Below are positions 8,191 to 16,277 of a stretch of 40,353 nucleotides of DNA, in pieces; the stretch's first letter is position 1; each line of letters starts with the position of its first letter. A model generated the notes under the pieces. The model did no database searches. It was given only the letters and a program-made list of their open reading frames with translations, and was not told the origin of the DNA. The position numbers and the translations under genes were made by a program. Source of the stretch: UPXZ01 sp964634605 (lineage in GTDB: Bacteria > Bacteroidota > Bacteroidia > Bacteroidales > Paludibacteraceae); NCBI GenBank assembly GCA_964634605.1, contig CAZWLJ010000032.1:1-40353 (forward strand). The letters run 5' to 3'.

Positions 8191-9048
8191 ATGAAAAAGA
8201 TTGTAGAATTTATCGCTGAAAAAATCAGTTCGGAGATTATAGCATACCGTGCCATTTCAGGTGGTGATATTTCGCCGGCTTTCTTGCTGGAAACCAGGCA
8301 CGAAAAGTATTTTCTGAAGGTAAATACCAGGCCCTTTGCCTTAAAGATGTTTCTGGCCGAACAGCAGGGGATGAAGGCTATCGAAGCAACCCGCACCATC
8401 GCTGTTCCGCATGTTCATTTGGTGGATGAACTGGATGGTAAATCATTTTTACTCATGGATTTTATCGAAAGCCGAAGACCAAATTCAAAGGATTATAAAC
8501 ATCTGGGACGTGATCTGGCTAAGCTGCATCTTACTACGAACGAGAATTTCGGATTTTATTCAGATAATTTTATCGGCAGTTTACCGCAGTCCAATGCCCT
8601 GCATGCTGACTGGGCGGAATTTTATTGGGACGAAAGAATTGAACCGCAGTTGATGTATGCGCGAAAAAACGAAATGCTCGAAGAAAAATTCATTCCCGCA
8701 AAAGAAACCGCGTTGAAAATTTTCCGTCAGGTTTTCGGTGAAGTGAAACCTTCATTGCTTCACGGCGATTTATGGGGTGGAAATTACCTGATTTCAGCGG
8801 ATGGAACACCTTATTTGATTGATCCCGCGGTGTATTACGGGCATTCGATGGTGGATATTGCCATGTCGCGGTTGTTTGGCGGATTTGATGCAGAGTTTTA
8901 CGATGCATATCACGGGATAATCCCCGGGCAAACGTATTATACCGAACAAATCAAATTATACCAGCTGTATTTCCTGCTGGTTCATCTGAATCTGTTCGGA
9001 CGGAGTTACCGCAGCAGTGTGGCGGATATTCTGGAGAGTTATTTTTGA
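8191..9048 (+). CDS. Fructosamine kinase-family protein
   Basis: A 285-residue protein of the fructosamine/ketosamine-3-kinase family (aminoglycoside phosphotransferase fold). It has the N-lobe lysine segment KYFLKVN and Glu region, the catalytic loop LLHGDLWGGNYL (HxDxxxxN, about residues 190-201) and the metal-binding aspartate in YLIDPAVYYGH. The length is standard. Family members phosphorylate ketoamines formed by protein glycation, which destabilises them and leads to deglycation; bacterial members also act on ribulosamines. It is preceded by a strong terminator, so it has its own promoter, and no clear -7 box is visible. The next gene is convergent. Substrate not determinable. Confidence 0.9.
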   Translation: MKKIVEFIAEKISSEIIAYRAISGGDISPAFLLETRHEKYFLKVNTRPFALKMFLAEQQGMKAIEATRTIAVPHVHLVDELDGKSFLLMDFIESRRPNSKDYKHLGRDLAKLHLTTNENFGFYSDNFIGSLPQSNALHADWAEFYWDERIEPQLMYARKNEMLEEKFIPAKETALKIFRQVFGEVKPSLLHGDLWGGNYLISADGTPYLIDPAVYYGHSMVDIAMSRLFGGFDAEFYDAYHGIIPGQTYYTEQIKLYQLYFLLVHLNLFGRSYRSSVADILESYF

Positions 9049-9097
9049 TATCTCAATTGGTTGACAGGGAGCTAAACCTGTTCTGGTCCCTTTTTAC

Positions 9098-9343
9098 TTA
9101 TTTGTCTGCTTCAGGTGATTCCGGAGTATCTTCTATTTCCTCAAACTCCACGTATTCTCCCTCGTGATCGCCGAAAATTTTATCTTTATCCGATCCCTGA
9201 GAAGTGTGGATTGTTTCATTCTGCTGACGCGCTGACCGCTTGCTGCTACCGAATATGGAGCGCAGAAAACCTATTCCGAGTGCTCCCGCAAGCAGAAAAA
9301 GGAGAACAAAAAAGAGAATAAGTCCGAATAAAAATTTAAACAT
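9098..9343 (-). CDS. DUF4834-family small membrane protein
   Basis: An 81-residue protein with one N-terminal transmembrane helix (FKFLFGLILFFVLLFLLAGALGIGFL, residues 2-27), a short basic linker (SSKRSARQQN) and an acidic tail (DHEGEYVEFEEIEDTPESPEADK). This matches the Bacteroidota DUF4834 family, whose function is unknown to me. The start lies 16 bp after the stop of metF on the same strand, so it is probably translated from the metF transcript. The family motif is the ...EYVEFEE... acidic stretch. Confidence 0.8.
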   Translation of the reverse strand: MFKFLFGLILFFVLLFLLAGALGIGFLRSIFGSSKRSARQQNETIHTSQGSDKDKIFGDHEGEYVEFEEIEDTPESPEADK

Positions 9344-9359
9344 AACAGATTTCTTTGAA

Positions 9360-10307
9360 TTAATATACTTGCTGTGCTACCCGTTTTACACTTTCGGTTG
9401 CCATCAGGCTGTAGAAGTGTATGCTTGGAACCTGATGCGAAATCAGATCTCTGGCTTGCGCCGTGCACCATTCCACGCCAACTTCAGTTGCTTCGTCGTC
9501 GGTTTTGCATTTGCGGAGTTCACGGGCAAATTCTTCAGGAATTTCCGAACCGAAGATTTTCGGAAGTACCGTGAGCTGGTTCATAAAAGTAATCGGTTTT
9601 ATTCCCGGAATGATTGGTACTTCAATACCGTTTTCACGGCACCCGGAAACGAAATCGTAATATTTGCGGTTGTCAAAAAACATTTGGGTTACCAGGTATT
9701 CGGCGCCGTTATCTACTTTCATTTTTGCCCATTTAAGCTCTGATTCCATGTTTGGCGATTCCTCATGTTTTTCGGGGTAACAAGCCATGCCGTATGAAAA
9801 CGGCTCGTCAATCACTTTCATTTTTGTACCATCCAGAAAGTAACCTTCGTTGAAACGATTTACCTGATTTTGTAAATCAGTGGCATGTGAGTGTCCTGTC
9901 GATACAAACTCTTTTTCATGCTTGGCTTTATCGCCTCTGAGCAATAATAAATCGTTGATATCCAGAAATTTCAGGTCTATCAGCACATATTCGGTCTCTT
10001 CTTTGGTGAATCCGCTGCAAATAATGTGCGGAACCACCGTAATATTATATTTGTTTTTGATGGATGCCGCCACAGCCACCGTGCCCGGTCTTTTACGAAC
10101 TGATACCTGCTCGAAAAGCCCACGGTCGTTCTCTCTGAAAATCATTTCCGAACGATGCGTGGTGATGTTGATGTATTTCGGATCAAACTCGAGCAGCGTA
10201 TCAATCGTTTTGTACACTCCGCTGATACCGTTGCCTTTAAGTGGAGGAAGCAATTCGAATGAAAAAGCCGTGCTTTTTGAAGATTTTATTTTTTCAACTA
10301 AACTCAT
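9360..10307 (-). CDS. metF: Methylenetetrahydrofolate reductase
   Basis: A 315-residue TIM-barrel flavoprotein that reduces 5,10-methylene-THF to 5-methyl-THF for methionine synthesis. Family marks are AFSFELLPPLKG (catalytic Glu) near the N-terminus, PKYINITTHRS, VPHIICSGFTKEETEYVL, DLLLLRGDKAK, AEYLVTQMFFDNRKYYDF and VPIIPGIKPI. An ATG at 10341-10343 would add 12 residues, but I chose the internal ATG at 10305-10307 (MSLVEKIKSS). The upstream ATG overlaps the candidate -7 box (10333-10340, minus strand TATTTTTG), and AGGGAAAG precedes the chosen start. It is followed by the DUF4834 gene and diverges from argR. No SAM or folate riboswitch is recognisable in the short leader. Confidence 0.95.
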   Translation of the reverse strand: MSLVEKIKSSKSTAFSFELLPPLKGNGISGVYKTIDTLLEFDPKYINITTHRSEMIFRENDRGLFEQVSVRKRPGTVAVAASIKNKYNITVVPHIICSGFTKEETEYVLIDLKFLDINDLLLLRGDKAKHEKEFVSTGHSHATDLQNQVNRFNEGYFLDGTKMKVIDEPFSYGMACYPEKHEESPNMESELKWAKMKVDNGAEYLVTQMFFDNRKYYDFVSGCRENGIEVPIIPGIKPITFMNQLTVLPKIFGSEIPEEFARELRKCKTDDEATEVGVEWCTAQARDLISHQVPSIHFYSLMATESVKRVAQQVY

Positions 10308-10332
10308 ATTCTTTCCCTGTTTTATGTAACTG

Positions 10333-10340
10333 CAAAAATA
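10333..10340 (-). promoter_or_regulatory. Candidate metF -7 box
   Basis: TATTTTTG on the minus strand, 26 bp upstream of the metF ATG at 10307. No convincing -33 element at the right spacing. Confidence 0.45.
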
Positions 10341-10392
10341 CAAAGAATTTCTGAATAAGGTATTTAAAGAGAGATTCGAAGTCTCATTTTAC

Positions 10393-10426
10393 CTGTATTT
10401 ATGTTTTTTATAGAAAATAAATACAG
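10393..10426. promoter_or_regulatory. 10-bp dyad, candidate ArgR operator
   Basis: CTGTATTTAT (10393-10402) and ATAAATACAG (10417-10426) are perfect inverted arms with a 14-bp AT-rich spacer. The dyad lies between divergent metF and argR, immediately upstream of the argR -33 region (10432-10435). AT-rich dyads of this kind suit the ArgR hexamer; autoregulation is inferred. Confidence 0.5.
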
Positions 10427-10431
10427 AAAAT

Positions 10432-10463
10432 ATTGTGATATTTGCATAAAACCCGTATATTTG
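10432..10463 (+). promoter_or_regulatory. Candidate argR-GNAT-argG promoter
   Basis: ATTG (10432-10435), 20 bp, TATATTTG (10456-10463): a near-consensus Bacteroidota promoter about 28 bp upstream of the argR ATG. Confidence 0.65.
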
Positions 10464-10491
10464 CGCCCTTATTTAAATAAATATTCTGAAA

Positions 10492-10962
10492 ATGAAAAAC
10501 AAAAGAGAACGATTGAGTGTCATTTCTGAAATTCTGCGCTTCCAGGTGATGGGAAGTCAGGAGGAACTGCTCGAACTCCTGAAAGAAAAAGGGTATTACG
10601 TGACGCAGGCAACCCTTTCACGCGACTTAAAGTTGCTGAAGGTTGCCAAAACTCCGCTGTCAAACGGTGCATATAAATATGTTTTGCCACCGCAGATAAA
10701 GCCTATAACCAACGAACTTAGTTCACATAATTTCACTTCGCACGGAGCTGTGCTCAGTCTCGACTTCTCCGGTCAGCTCGCCATTCTTAAAACAAAACCC
10801 GGTTATGCAAGCGCTATCGCATGGGATATCGACAATAAAGCCTCGAATGAAGTGCTGGGAACCATTGCAGGCGATGATACGGTTTTACTCATACCGCGCG
10901 AGGGGATAACAAAAGAAGAAATAATGAAAGTCATCAACCTGATATTTCATGAAAAGAATTAG
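10492..10962 (+). CDS. argR: Arginine repressor
   Basis: A 156-residue ArgR. The N-terminal winged helix-turn-helix (residues 5-65) contains GSQEELLELLKEKGYYVTQATLSRDLKLL, with recognition helix TLSRDLK at 41-47. The C-terminal domain carries the trimerisation and arginine-binding motif GTIAGDDTVLLI (123-134), with Asp128/Asp129 expected to contact the arginine guanidinium. With arginine bound, the hexamer represses biosynthetic operons. The gene leads its own arg operon, 20 bp before the GNAT gene, and a 10-bp dyad upstream is a plausible autoregulatory site. Start and length are typical. Confidence 0.95.
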   Translation: MKNKRERLSVISEILRFQVMGSQEELLELLKEKGYYVTQATLSRDLKLLKVAKTPLSNGAYKYVLPPQIKPITNELSSHNFTSHGAVLSLDFSGQLAILKTKPGYASAIAWDIDNKASNEVLGTIAGDDTVLLIPREGITKEEIMKVINLIFHEKN

Positions 10963-10982
10963 AAGAGGAATTAACGGATAAA

Positions 10983-11693
10983 ATGAAAAAAGACAATAAC
11001 GAAGTAGATGAAATCTCCATCGTTGTGGCAGATGATACTCATCTGCCTTACGTTCAGACAATTCTTACAACCATAGAAGAAGCGGCAAAAGTAAGGGGAA
11101 CTGGTATAGCCAAACGTACGCCTGAATACATTGAACAAAAAATGAGGGAAAGAAAAGCAATCATTGCCCTCACTCAGGATGGCCGGTTTGCCGGTTTTTG
11201 CTATATTGAAACATGGGGCAACAAGAAATTTGTTGCCAATTCCGGGCTTATCGTCGTGGAAACTTTCCGCGGACACGGACTTGCAAAACGCATCAAACAA
11301 AAAGCATTTCAGCTTTCGCGGGAGCGATATCCCGATGCTAAAATTTTCGGGCTCACAACCGGGTTGGCCGTGATGAAAATCAATTCCGAACTGGGCTACC
11401 GTCCGGTAACATTCTCAGAACTGACTGACGACGATGCATTCTGGAAAGGATGTCAGAGCTGTGTAAATTACGATATTCTACAACGTACACACCGAAAACA
11501 CTGTTTATGTACCGGAATGCTTTTTGATCCTTCATGGACCCGGGAGAAAGAAGAAGATAAATCAAAGAACACAGCCGGAACACTGGTAGTGAAACCTGTG
11601 AAAAAACAGGTTAAAATTACTGCGAAAGTTGTTTCTCCGAAAAAGAAAAGCAAGAAGAAGCTTGGGAATAAATTGATGATCAGCCTTTTGTAG
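10983..11693 (+). CDS. GNAT acyltransferase, arg-operon linked
   Basis: A 236-residue protein. Residues 10-145 form a GNAT fold: VVADDTHLPYV, IIALTQDGRFAGFCYIE, then GLIVVETFRGHGLAKRIKQKA with the acetyl-CoA pyrophosphate loop RGHGLA at 96-101. It then has four cysteines, C157-x2-C160-x13-C174-x-C176 (in GCQSC...CLCTGMLFDP), a possible metal site, and a Lys-rich tail (residues 194-230). Its position between argR and argG makes it a candidate for the first, N-acylating step on glutamate. Some Bacteroides make arginine through N-succinylated intermediates, so the acyl donor could be acetyl- or succinyl-CoA. This is inference from context; the fold is secure, the substrate is not. Confidence 0.8.
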   Translation: MKKDNNEVDEISIVVADDTHLPYVQTILTTIEEAAKVRGTGIAKRTPEYIEQKMRERKAIIALTQDGRFAGFCYIETWGNKKFVANSGLIVVETFRGHGLAKRIKQKAFQLSRERYPDAKIFGLTTGLAVMKINSELGYRPVTFSELTDDDAFWKGCQSCVNYDILQRTHRKHCLCTGMLFDPSWTREKEEDKSKNTAGTLVVKPVKKQVKITAKVVSPKKKSKKKLGNKLMISLL

Positions 11694-11720
11694 TATCTGG
11701 ATAATAATTATATTGAAAAA

Positions 11721-12917
11721 ATGAAGGAAAAAGTAGTATTAGCATTCAGCGGTGGACTTGACACCTCTTTTTGCGTAAAATATTTAGCCGATGAAAAAGG
11801 TTACGACGTCTATACGGCTGTAGCCAACACGGGTGGTTTTTCACCCGAAGAACTGAAAGTAATCGAAGATAAGGCATACAAACTGGGTGCGGTAAAGCAT
11901 GTGGCTATTGATGTCACTCAGGAGTATTACGAAAAAAGTATAAAGTACATGATTTTCGGCAATGTGCTCCGAAACGGTACTTATCCCATTTCCGTGAGTT
12001 CCGAACGCATGTTTCAGGCAATTGCCATTATCAGTTATGCCAAGGAGATTGGTGCACAATATGTGGCTCATGGCAGCACCGGAGCAGGAAACGACCAGGT
12101 GCGGTTCGACCTCACATTCCAGATATTAGCTCCCGAAATAAAGATTCTTACCCCGACACGCGATCTGACTCTCACCCGCGAGTACGAAATCAATTATCTC
12201 AAACAGCATGGTTACGAGGCAGATTTCAAAAAGATGGAATATTCAATCAACAAAGGATTGTGGGGAACATCCATCGGAGGTAAGGAAACACTCAAATCCG
12301 AACAAACGCTTCCCGAAGAAGCTTACCCGAACCAGGTAGTTAAATCAGGCGAAGAAACTGTCACCATCGGTTTTGAGAAGGGCGAAATCTGTTCGGTGAA
12401 TGATGAAAAATCCGATGACAGGATAGCGCTGATAAACAAGCTGGAAGATATTGCCAATAAATACGGTATCGGCCGGGATATGCACATAGGTGATACCATT
12501 ATTGGAATCAAAGGACGTGTAGGTTTTGAGGCTGCAGCTCCGATGCTTATCATCAATGCCCATAAAATGCTCGAAAAACATACCCTGACCAAATGGCAGC
12601 AATACTGGAAAGATCAGCTGGGCAACTGGTACGGCATGTTTCTGCACGAAGCACAGTACCTCGAGCCTGTGATGCGCGATATCGAACAATTTTTGCTCAG
12701 TTCGCAGCAAAACGTAACCGGAACGGTGATTATCAAACTCCGCCCTTACAGCTACACGCTCGTGGGAGTCGATAGTACCTACGACCTGATGAAAACCGAT
12801 TTCGGAGAATACGGCGAAGTGAATAAAGCCTGGACAGCCGACGACGTGAAAGGATTCACCAAAATCATGGGCAATCCCCTGAAGATTTTCTACAACGTAC
12901 AGAAAAGAAACGGGTAA
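11721..12917 (+). CDS. argG: Argininosuccinate synthase
   Basis: A 398-residue enzyme that joins citrulline and aspartate using ATP in arginine biosynthesis. The ATP-pyrophosphatase P-loop AFSGGLDTS is at residues 8-16. AHGSTGAGNDQVRFD, the citrulline/aspartate-binding loop, and SINKGLWGTSIGGKE, typical of the family, are present. It lies 27 bp after the GNAT gene with A-rich sequence at the start. The operon ends here at a strong terminator; argC, argD, argB and the carbamoyltransferase, which often follow argG in Bacteroidales, are not in this window. Confidence 0.97.
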   Translation: MKEKVVLAFSGGLDTSFCVKYLADEKGYDVYTAVANTGGFSPEELKVIEDKAYKLGAVKHVAIDVTQEYYEKSIKYMIFGNVLRNGTYPISVSSERMFQAIAIISYAKEIGAQYVAHGSTGAGNDQVRFDLTFQILAPEIKILTPTRDLTLTREYEINYLKQHGYEADFKKMEYSINKGLWGTSIGGKETLKSEQTLPEEAYPNQVVKSGEETVTIGFEKGEICSVNDEKSDDRIALINKLEDIANKYGIGRDMHIGDTIIGIKGRVGFEAAAPMLIINAHKMLEKHTLTKWQQYWKDQLGNWYGMFLHEAQYLEPVMRDIEQFLLSSQQNVTGTVIIKLRPYSYTLVGVDSTYDLMKTDFGEYGEVNKAWTADDVKGFTKIMGNPLKIFYNVQKRNG

Positions 12918-12957
12918 CATAACATCATCTGCTACCATTTTTTTTCAAAAAAACCAT

Positions 12958-12997
12958 AAAAGTTTTCCGGCAGTTTTACAGCCCGGAAAACTTTTTT
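12958..12997. terminator. Bidirectional intrinsic terminator
   Basis: AAAAGTTTTCCGG (12958-12970) pairs perfectly with CCGGAAAACTTTT (12983-12995), with a 12-nt loop and T-runs on both strands. It lies between convergent argG and the Wzi-family gene, and its plus-strand T-run touches the Wzi stop codon. Confidence 0.9.
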
Positions 12998-14445
12998 CAT
13001 TCATATTTAAAAAGGATTCCTTTTTTTCTTACCTTAAAGAGAATTCCCGTTGAGTTGGAGTAGAATTCACCGGCATCGCTTCCGGCCGAAAAGCTCAGAT
13101 CTAAACCTGACAGCCAGGTAACATGTTTGTTTATTTCAAGCAAAAAGGATTTGTTAGGAATGTCAGTCTGCGAACCAATAGTACCGTAATTTCTTCCGAA
13201 AGAAGCCAATGCCCTGTAGTCGAACCCCCCGATGGATCCTTCCACACCGAAATGATGCAGTCTGACACGGTTGTTTCGGGTGCTCAGGTTTCCATTTTGA
13301 TTGTAATACGGCGATGTGATAAAAGGAGTTCCGATGGTACGTGAATAATAGCTCCATCCCTCCGGGTATGCACCTCTGAAATAATTATCGGCTCCGCCAT
13401 AAATCAAACCATCTTTATCGTGATAGGGTCCGGCCTGGTCGGTCGTGTTCAGGTATTCGTATAAAATTCCTTTAATGCAGGGTGTCAGTCTGTTTTTCAG
13501 CGAAATACCCCAAAGTCCGTCGGGCCTGTTCATTCGGTTCAGTGCAATAAACATTACCGGTGGATCTTCCGAAAGATTTTGCCAGTATCCGCTGAACGTC
13601 ATCTCAGCCACATTCAGCTCCGCTTTGAGACCCTGCGAAATGATATGATTTCCCAGCACGTTTATCTGGTCGCTCACGGTAGCATCTTTGCCGCCGGATT
13701 TGGCAAAGAATACCCGCATTAAATTCTCCATATTCACGGGAGATGCTCCGTATACCGGATCGGTGCCTCCCCACTGGGCGGCATGTTCGATGCCGTACTC
13801 CAGATGAAATGGAAGGTTTCCGCCGATACGGACATATCCAAACTTGTGATGAAGCAATATCCCTTTCGTATAAATATTGTCAGTAAACCAGCCGTGTCTT
13901 ACCCCGCCCTTTATTTCAATGAAATCAGACGTAAAAGGAACCGATGTAAAATGTTCGATTCCTGCCGAAATTTCAGGCATGGGGCGGGTGTTTTTCGAAA
14001 AAAGCAGTCCTCCCGACGAAAGAGTGGAATCCTGGTTGCCAAAAATCTGCTCACGCGAGCCAATAGTGAGGTTAAATACCGAAAAGCGTGCTTTGGCAAA
14101 AAGTTCCTGAAAAAAAAGTTCCTTTTTGTCATTATTCATATAATAGCGCAACAGCACGTTGCCTTTGAATGCATAGTCAAACAGTTTGTGCGGTTTATCA
14201 AATTGTTTTTCAATAACTCCGAACATCAAACCACTTGTAGGTGAAGATACTATTTTGCCATACTGATTGCTTTGAAGCCAGAATGGAGCATATTTTCCGG
14301 ATGAAGCTACAGCGGCTATTCCTGCCTCGTATTTTACAGTAGTTGCCTGTGAAAAAACAGCCAGGGGCATGATTGAGATGCAAATCAAAATAAGGTATTT
14401 CGAAGTAATGCTTTTTATGCCTCTTTGTGTCGTGTGTGATTTCAT
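12997..14445 (-). CDS. Capsule assembly Wzi-family outer membrane protein
   Basis: A 482-residue protein with an N-terminal signal peptide (SKYLILICISIMPLAVFSQ, cleavage after SQ near residue 33) and then alternating aromatic/glycine beta-strands to a C-terminal FKYE. It has family-style segments near the N-terminus (YEAGIAAVASSGKYAPFWLQSNQYG) and FFQELFAKARFSVFNLTIGSREQIFGNQDSTLSSGGLLFSKNTRPMPEI. The Wzi family forms an 18-strand outer-membrane barrel that binds capsular polysaccharide at the surface. No capsule synthesis genes are in the window, so the ligand is unknown. Its ATG lies 11 bp after the stop of the kelch lipoprotein gene, so the two form an operon. Confidence 0.85.
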   Translation of the reverse strand: MKSHTTQRGIKSITSKYLILICISIMPLAVFSQATTVKYEAGIAAVASSGKYAPFWLQSNQYGKIVSSPTSGLMFGVIEKQFDKPHKLFDYAFKGNVLLRYYMNNDKKELFFQELFAKARFSVFNLTIGSREQIFGNQDSTLSSGGLLFSKNTRPMPEISAGIEHFTSVPFTSDFIEIKGGVRHGWFTDNIYTKGILLHHKFGYVRIGGNLPFHLEYGIEHAAQWGGTDPVYGASPVNMENLMRVFFAKSGGKDATVSDQINVLGNHIISQGLKAELNVAEMTFSGYWQNLSEDPPVMFIALNRMNRPDGLWGISLKNRLTPCIKGILYEYLNTTDQAGPYHDKDGLIYGGADNYFRGAYPEGWSYYSRTIGTPFITSPYYNQNGNLSTRNNRVRLHHFGVEGSIGGFDYRALASFGRNYGTIGSQTDIPNKSFLLEINKHVTWLSGLDLSFSAGSDAGEFYSNSTGILFKVRKKGILFKYE

Positions 14446-14456
14446 ATCTTTTGCTT

Positions 14457-15449
14457 TCAGGGTTTGAAACTCCAGAAATCGTTCAGAACTTTTTCGTCAT
14501 TATCACCAAATCCAATGTATCCGATACCATTGATTACAAATGCTACGGCATTTTCGCGTTTACCTTCAGGTAATTCTCCTTTTATTTGCCAGGAGTTTTC
14601 GTCCGGATTATATTCCATCAGGTCTGCTTTTACGTGTCCTCCTGTCAGGTTACCTCCGAAATGTCTGCCTGTTGCAACATAATACCTGTTTCCGATGGTG
14701 AGCGAAACAGCATTTACCCGTCCGTTGTCGGGTATGGACCTGAGCTTTTTCCAGCTGTCCGATTCATCATTGTATTCCCACCAGTCATTCCAGTTTCCGT
14801 TCCGGAATCCAGTTCCAAAAAAAATGTGATGGCCGTCGCTGCAGGCTGTTCCTCCAAACCGGGCTTTTCCCGGAAAGTCTTTCATCTTGTACCATTTATT
14901 TTCGGCCGGAACGTATTTCCAGAGTTCGTCACCCATACCCGCCTCACTGAATCCGCTGCATGTGTAAATCCCGCCATCACGGGCAAAACTTACACACGCA
15001 TTGGTAAAGTTGCTGGGGAAATCTGCAAGTCTTTTCCAGCTGTCGGTTTCCGGTGTGTATTCCCAGAAGTCTTTCAGGCAGGCATCAGTGTTATAAACCG
15101 ATATCTCGTTGTTATGCCCCAGGCCAATGTACACTTTCCCGTTGAGAACTGTAGCTGATGCCTTTACCCGGGGAGTACCCGGAAACGGACTTTTTTCCTG
15201 CCAGCTATCAGTTCCGGGATCGTATTCCCAGCAGTCGCTGAGCTGGATTTTATTCCCGTTTCTACCCAGCGCCACATATCCTTTCCCGTTTACAGAAAAT
15301 GAAACTGCAGATGCTCTTCCGTTGCCGGGTATGGAGTTTTTTTTCAGGAAGGTAACATCCGGAATCGGCGAATCCGGTTCGCATCCGGCAGTAAAAACTA
15401 CAGAAAATGCCAGCAGAATAACTTTGAAGCTAATATGATATTTATTCAT
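14457..15449 (-). CDS. Six-blade kelch-repeat lipoprotein
   Basis: A 330-residue lipoprotein starting at the ATG at 15447-15449; an ATG six codons upstream (15467) is less likely because MNKYHISFKV gives a better signal peptide. The lipobox is VFTAGC (Cys23), followed by EPDSP, an acidic stretch of the kind that sends Bacteroidota lipoproteins to the surface. Six kelch-type repeats of about 48 residues follow (paired G-x-G, then W-E-Y-x-P-x-x-D-S-W), predicting a complete six-bladed beta-propeller. Such propellers usually bind glycans or proteins; catalytic residues of galactose oxidase are not evident. It is first in a two-gene unit with the Wzi-family barrel, suggesting a surface lid or adaptor for it. 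I do not know a characterised homologue. Confidence 0.8.
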   Translation of the reverse strand: MNKYHISFKVILLAFSVVFTAGCEPDSPIPDVTFLKKNSIPGNGRASAVSFSVNGKGYVALGRNGNKIQLSDCWEYDPGTDSWQEKSPFPGTPRVKASATVLNGKVYIGLGHNNEISVYNTDACLKDFWEYTPETDSWKRLADFPSNFTNACVSFARDGGIYTCSGFSEAGMGDELWKYVPAENKWYKMKDFPGKARFGGTACSDGHHIFFGTGFRNGNWNDWWEYNDESDSWKKLRSIPDNGRVNAVSLTIGNRYYVATGRHFGGNLTGGHVKADLMEYNPDENSWQIKGELPEGKRENAVAFVINGIGYIGFGDNDEKVLNDFWSFKP

Positions 15450-15556
15450 TGTCTTAAATTCTATCATTTTTATAAACCAAATCTCTGATTGATTGTTATC
15501 AGTTCATAAAGGTGGATTTTTTTGTGGTTGTTTTTTGTAAAACAGATTTTCACACA

Positions 15557-15564
15557 CAAAAGTA
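15557..15564 (-). promoter_or_regulatory. Candidate kelch/Wzi -7 box
   Basis: TACTTTTG on the minus strand, about 110 bp upstream of the kelch lipoprotein ATG. No clear -33 partner. Confidence 0.35.
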
Positions 15565-15912
15565 GTTTTTTTATTGTTATCAGCGTTTTTTTTGCTGCTC
15601 ATTTTATTTGTTTGAAAACCAAAACCGGATATAATCGGAGTTTACCTTACTGTGCGTAAATAATCGAAGAGAACTATACAATAAATATTACAGGTAATCT
15701 TAATTGACCGGATTATTCTTAAATGCCAAATTAAGTTGTGATTTGATAAAAATACGGAACGATTTTTGTATGTGATTTTTTATCGTGATTCTCTTTCTAT
15801 GAGAATTAACAATTCTATTCCCTGTTTCTGTTTAATTCTGAATGGAAAGACAATATTTTGATTGAAAATCTTTTTTCAGGGGTGTAAAATGCAGAAATAT
15901 TTCATAAAATAC

Positions 15913-15942
15913 TTGCATTTTGAAAAAAATAGTATAAATTTG
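15913..15942 (+). promoter_or_regulatory. Candidate promoter without an assigned gene
   Basis: CTTG (15912-15915), 19 bp, TAAATTTG (15935-15942), pointing rightward inside the gene-free region, over 700 bp upstream of the next coding start. Could drive a small RNA or a very long leader. Confidence 0.4.
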
Positions 15943-16247
15943 CCAGACTTTTTAGTTCGAATTGTTGTGAAAGTGTGTGAAAGATATAATACGTTCATTC
16001 ATCCTATTAAACACATCATATTAAGTGTGTTAAATTTTACGATACGAACCTGATTTACTTTATGTCTTTGAGTTGCTGTTCGGAGGTTATCAGCCAACGA
16101 TGAATGGAATGGAGGCAAATGAATTGCACGTGACAAAAGATATTAATAGAAAATTAACGGATTAAAACCTGGCGAGGTATTAAGATGTCTGAATTATCAA
16201 AACGAATTGACAAATTATCTTATTTTATAAAAAAATACGTAAAATAT

Positions 16248-16277
16248 TTTGAAATCCGTTTGAATATTATATCTTTG
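16248..16277 (+). promoter_or_regulatory. Candidate promoter for the coiled-coil lipoprotein
   Basis: TTTG (16248-16251), 18 bp, TATCTTTG (16270-16277). Both boxes match consensus. It implies a leader of about 385 nt before the ATG at 16668. A second -7-like box, TAATTTTG at 16449-16456, would give a leader of about 205 nt but lacks a -33 element. Confidence 0.5.

Noticed and set aside
15862..16053. 63-codon open frame in the gene-free region
   Set aside because: Composition follows the AT-rich background, no ribosome site, no recognisable domain, and a promoter-like box lies inside it.
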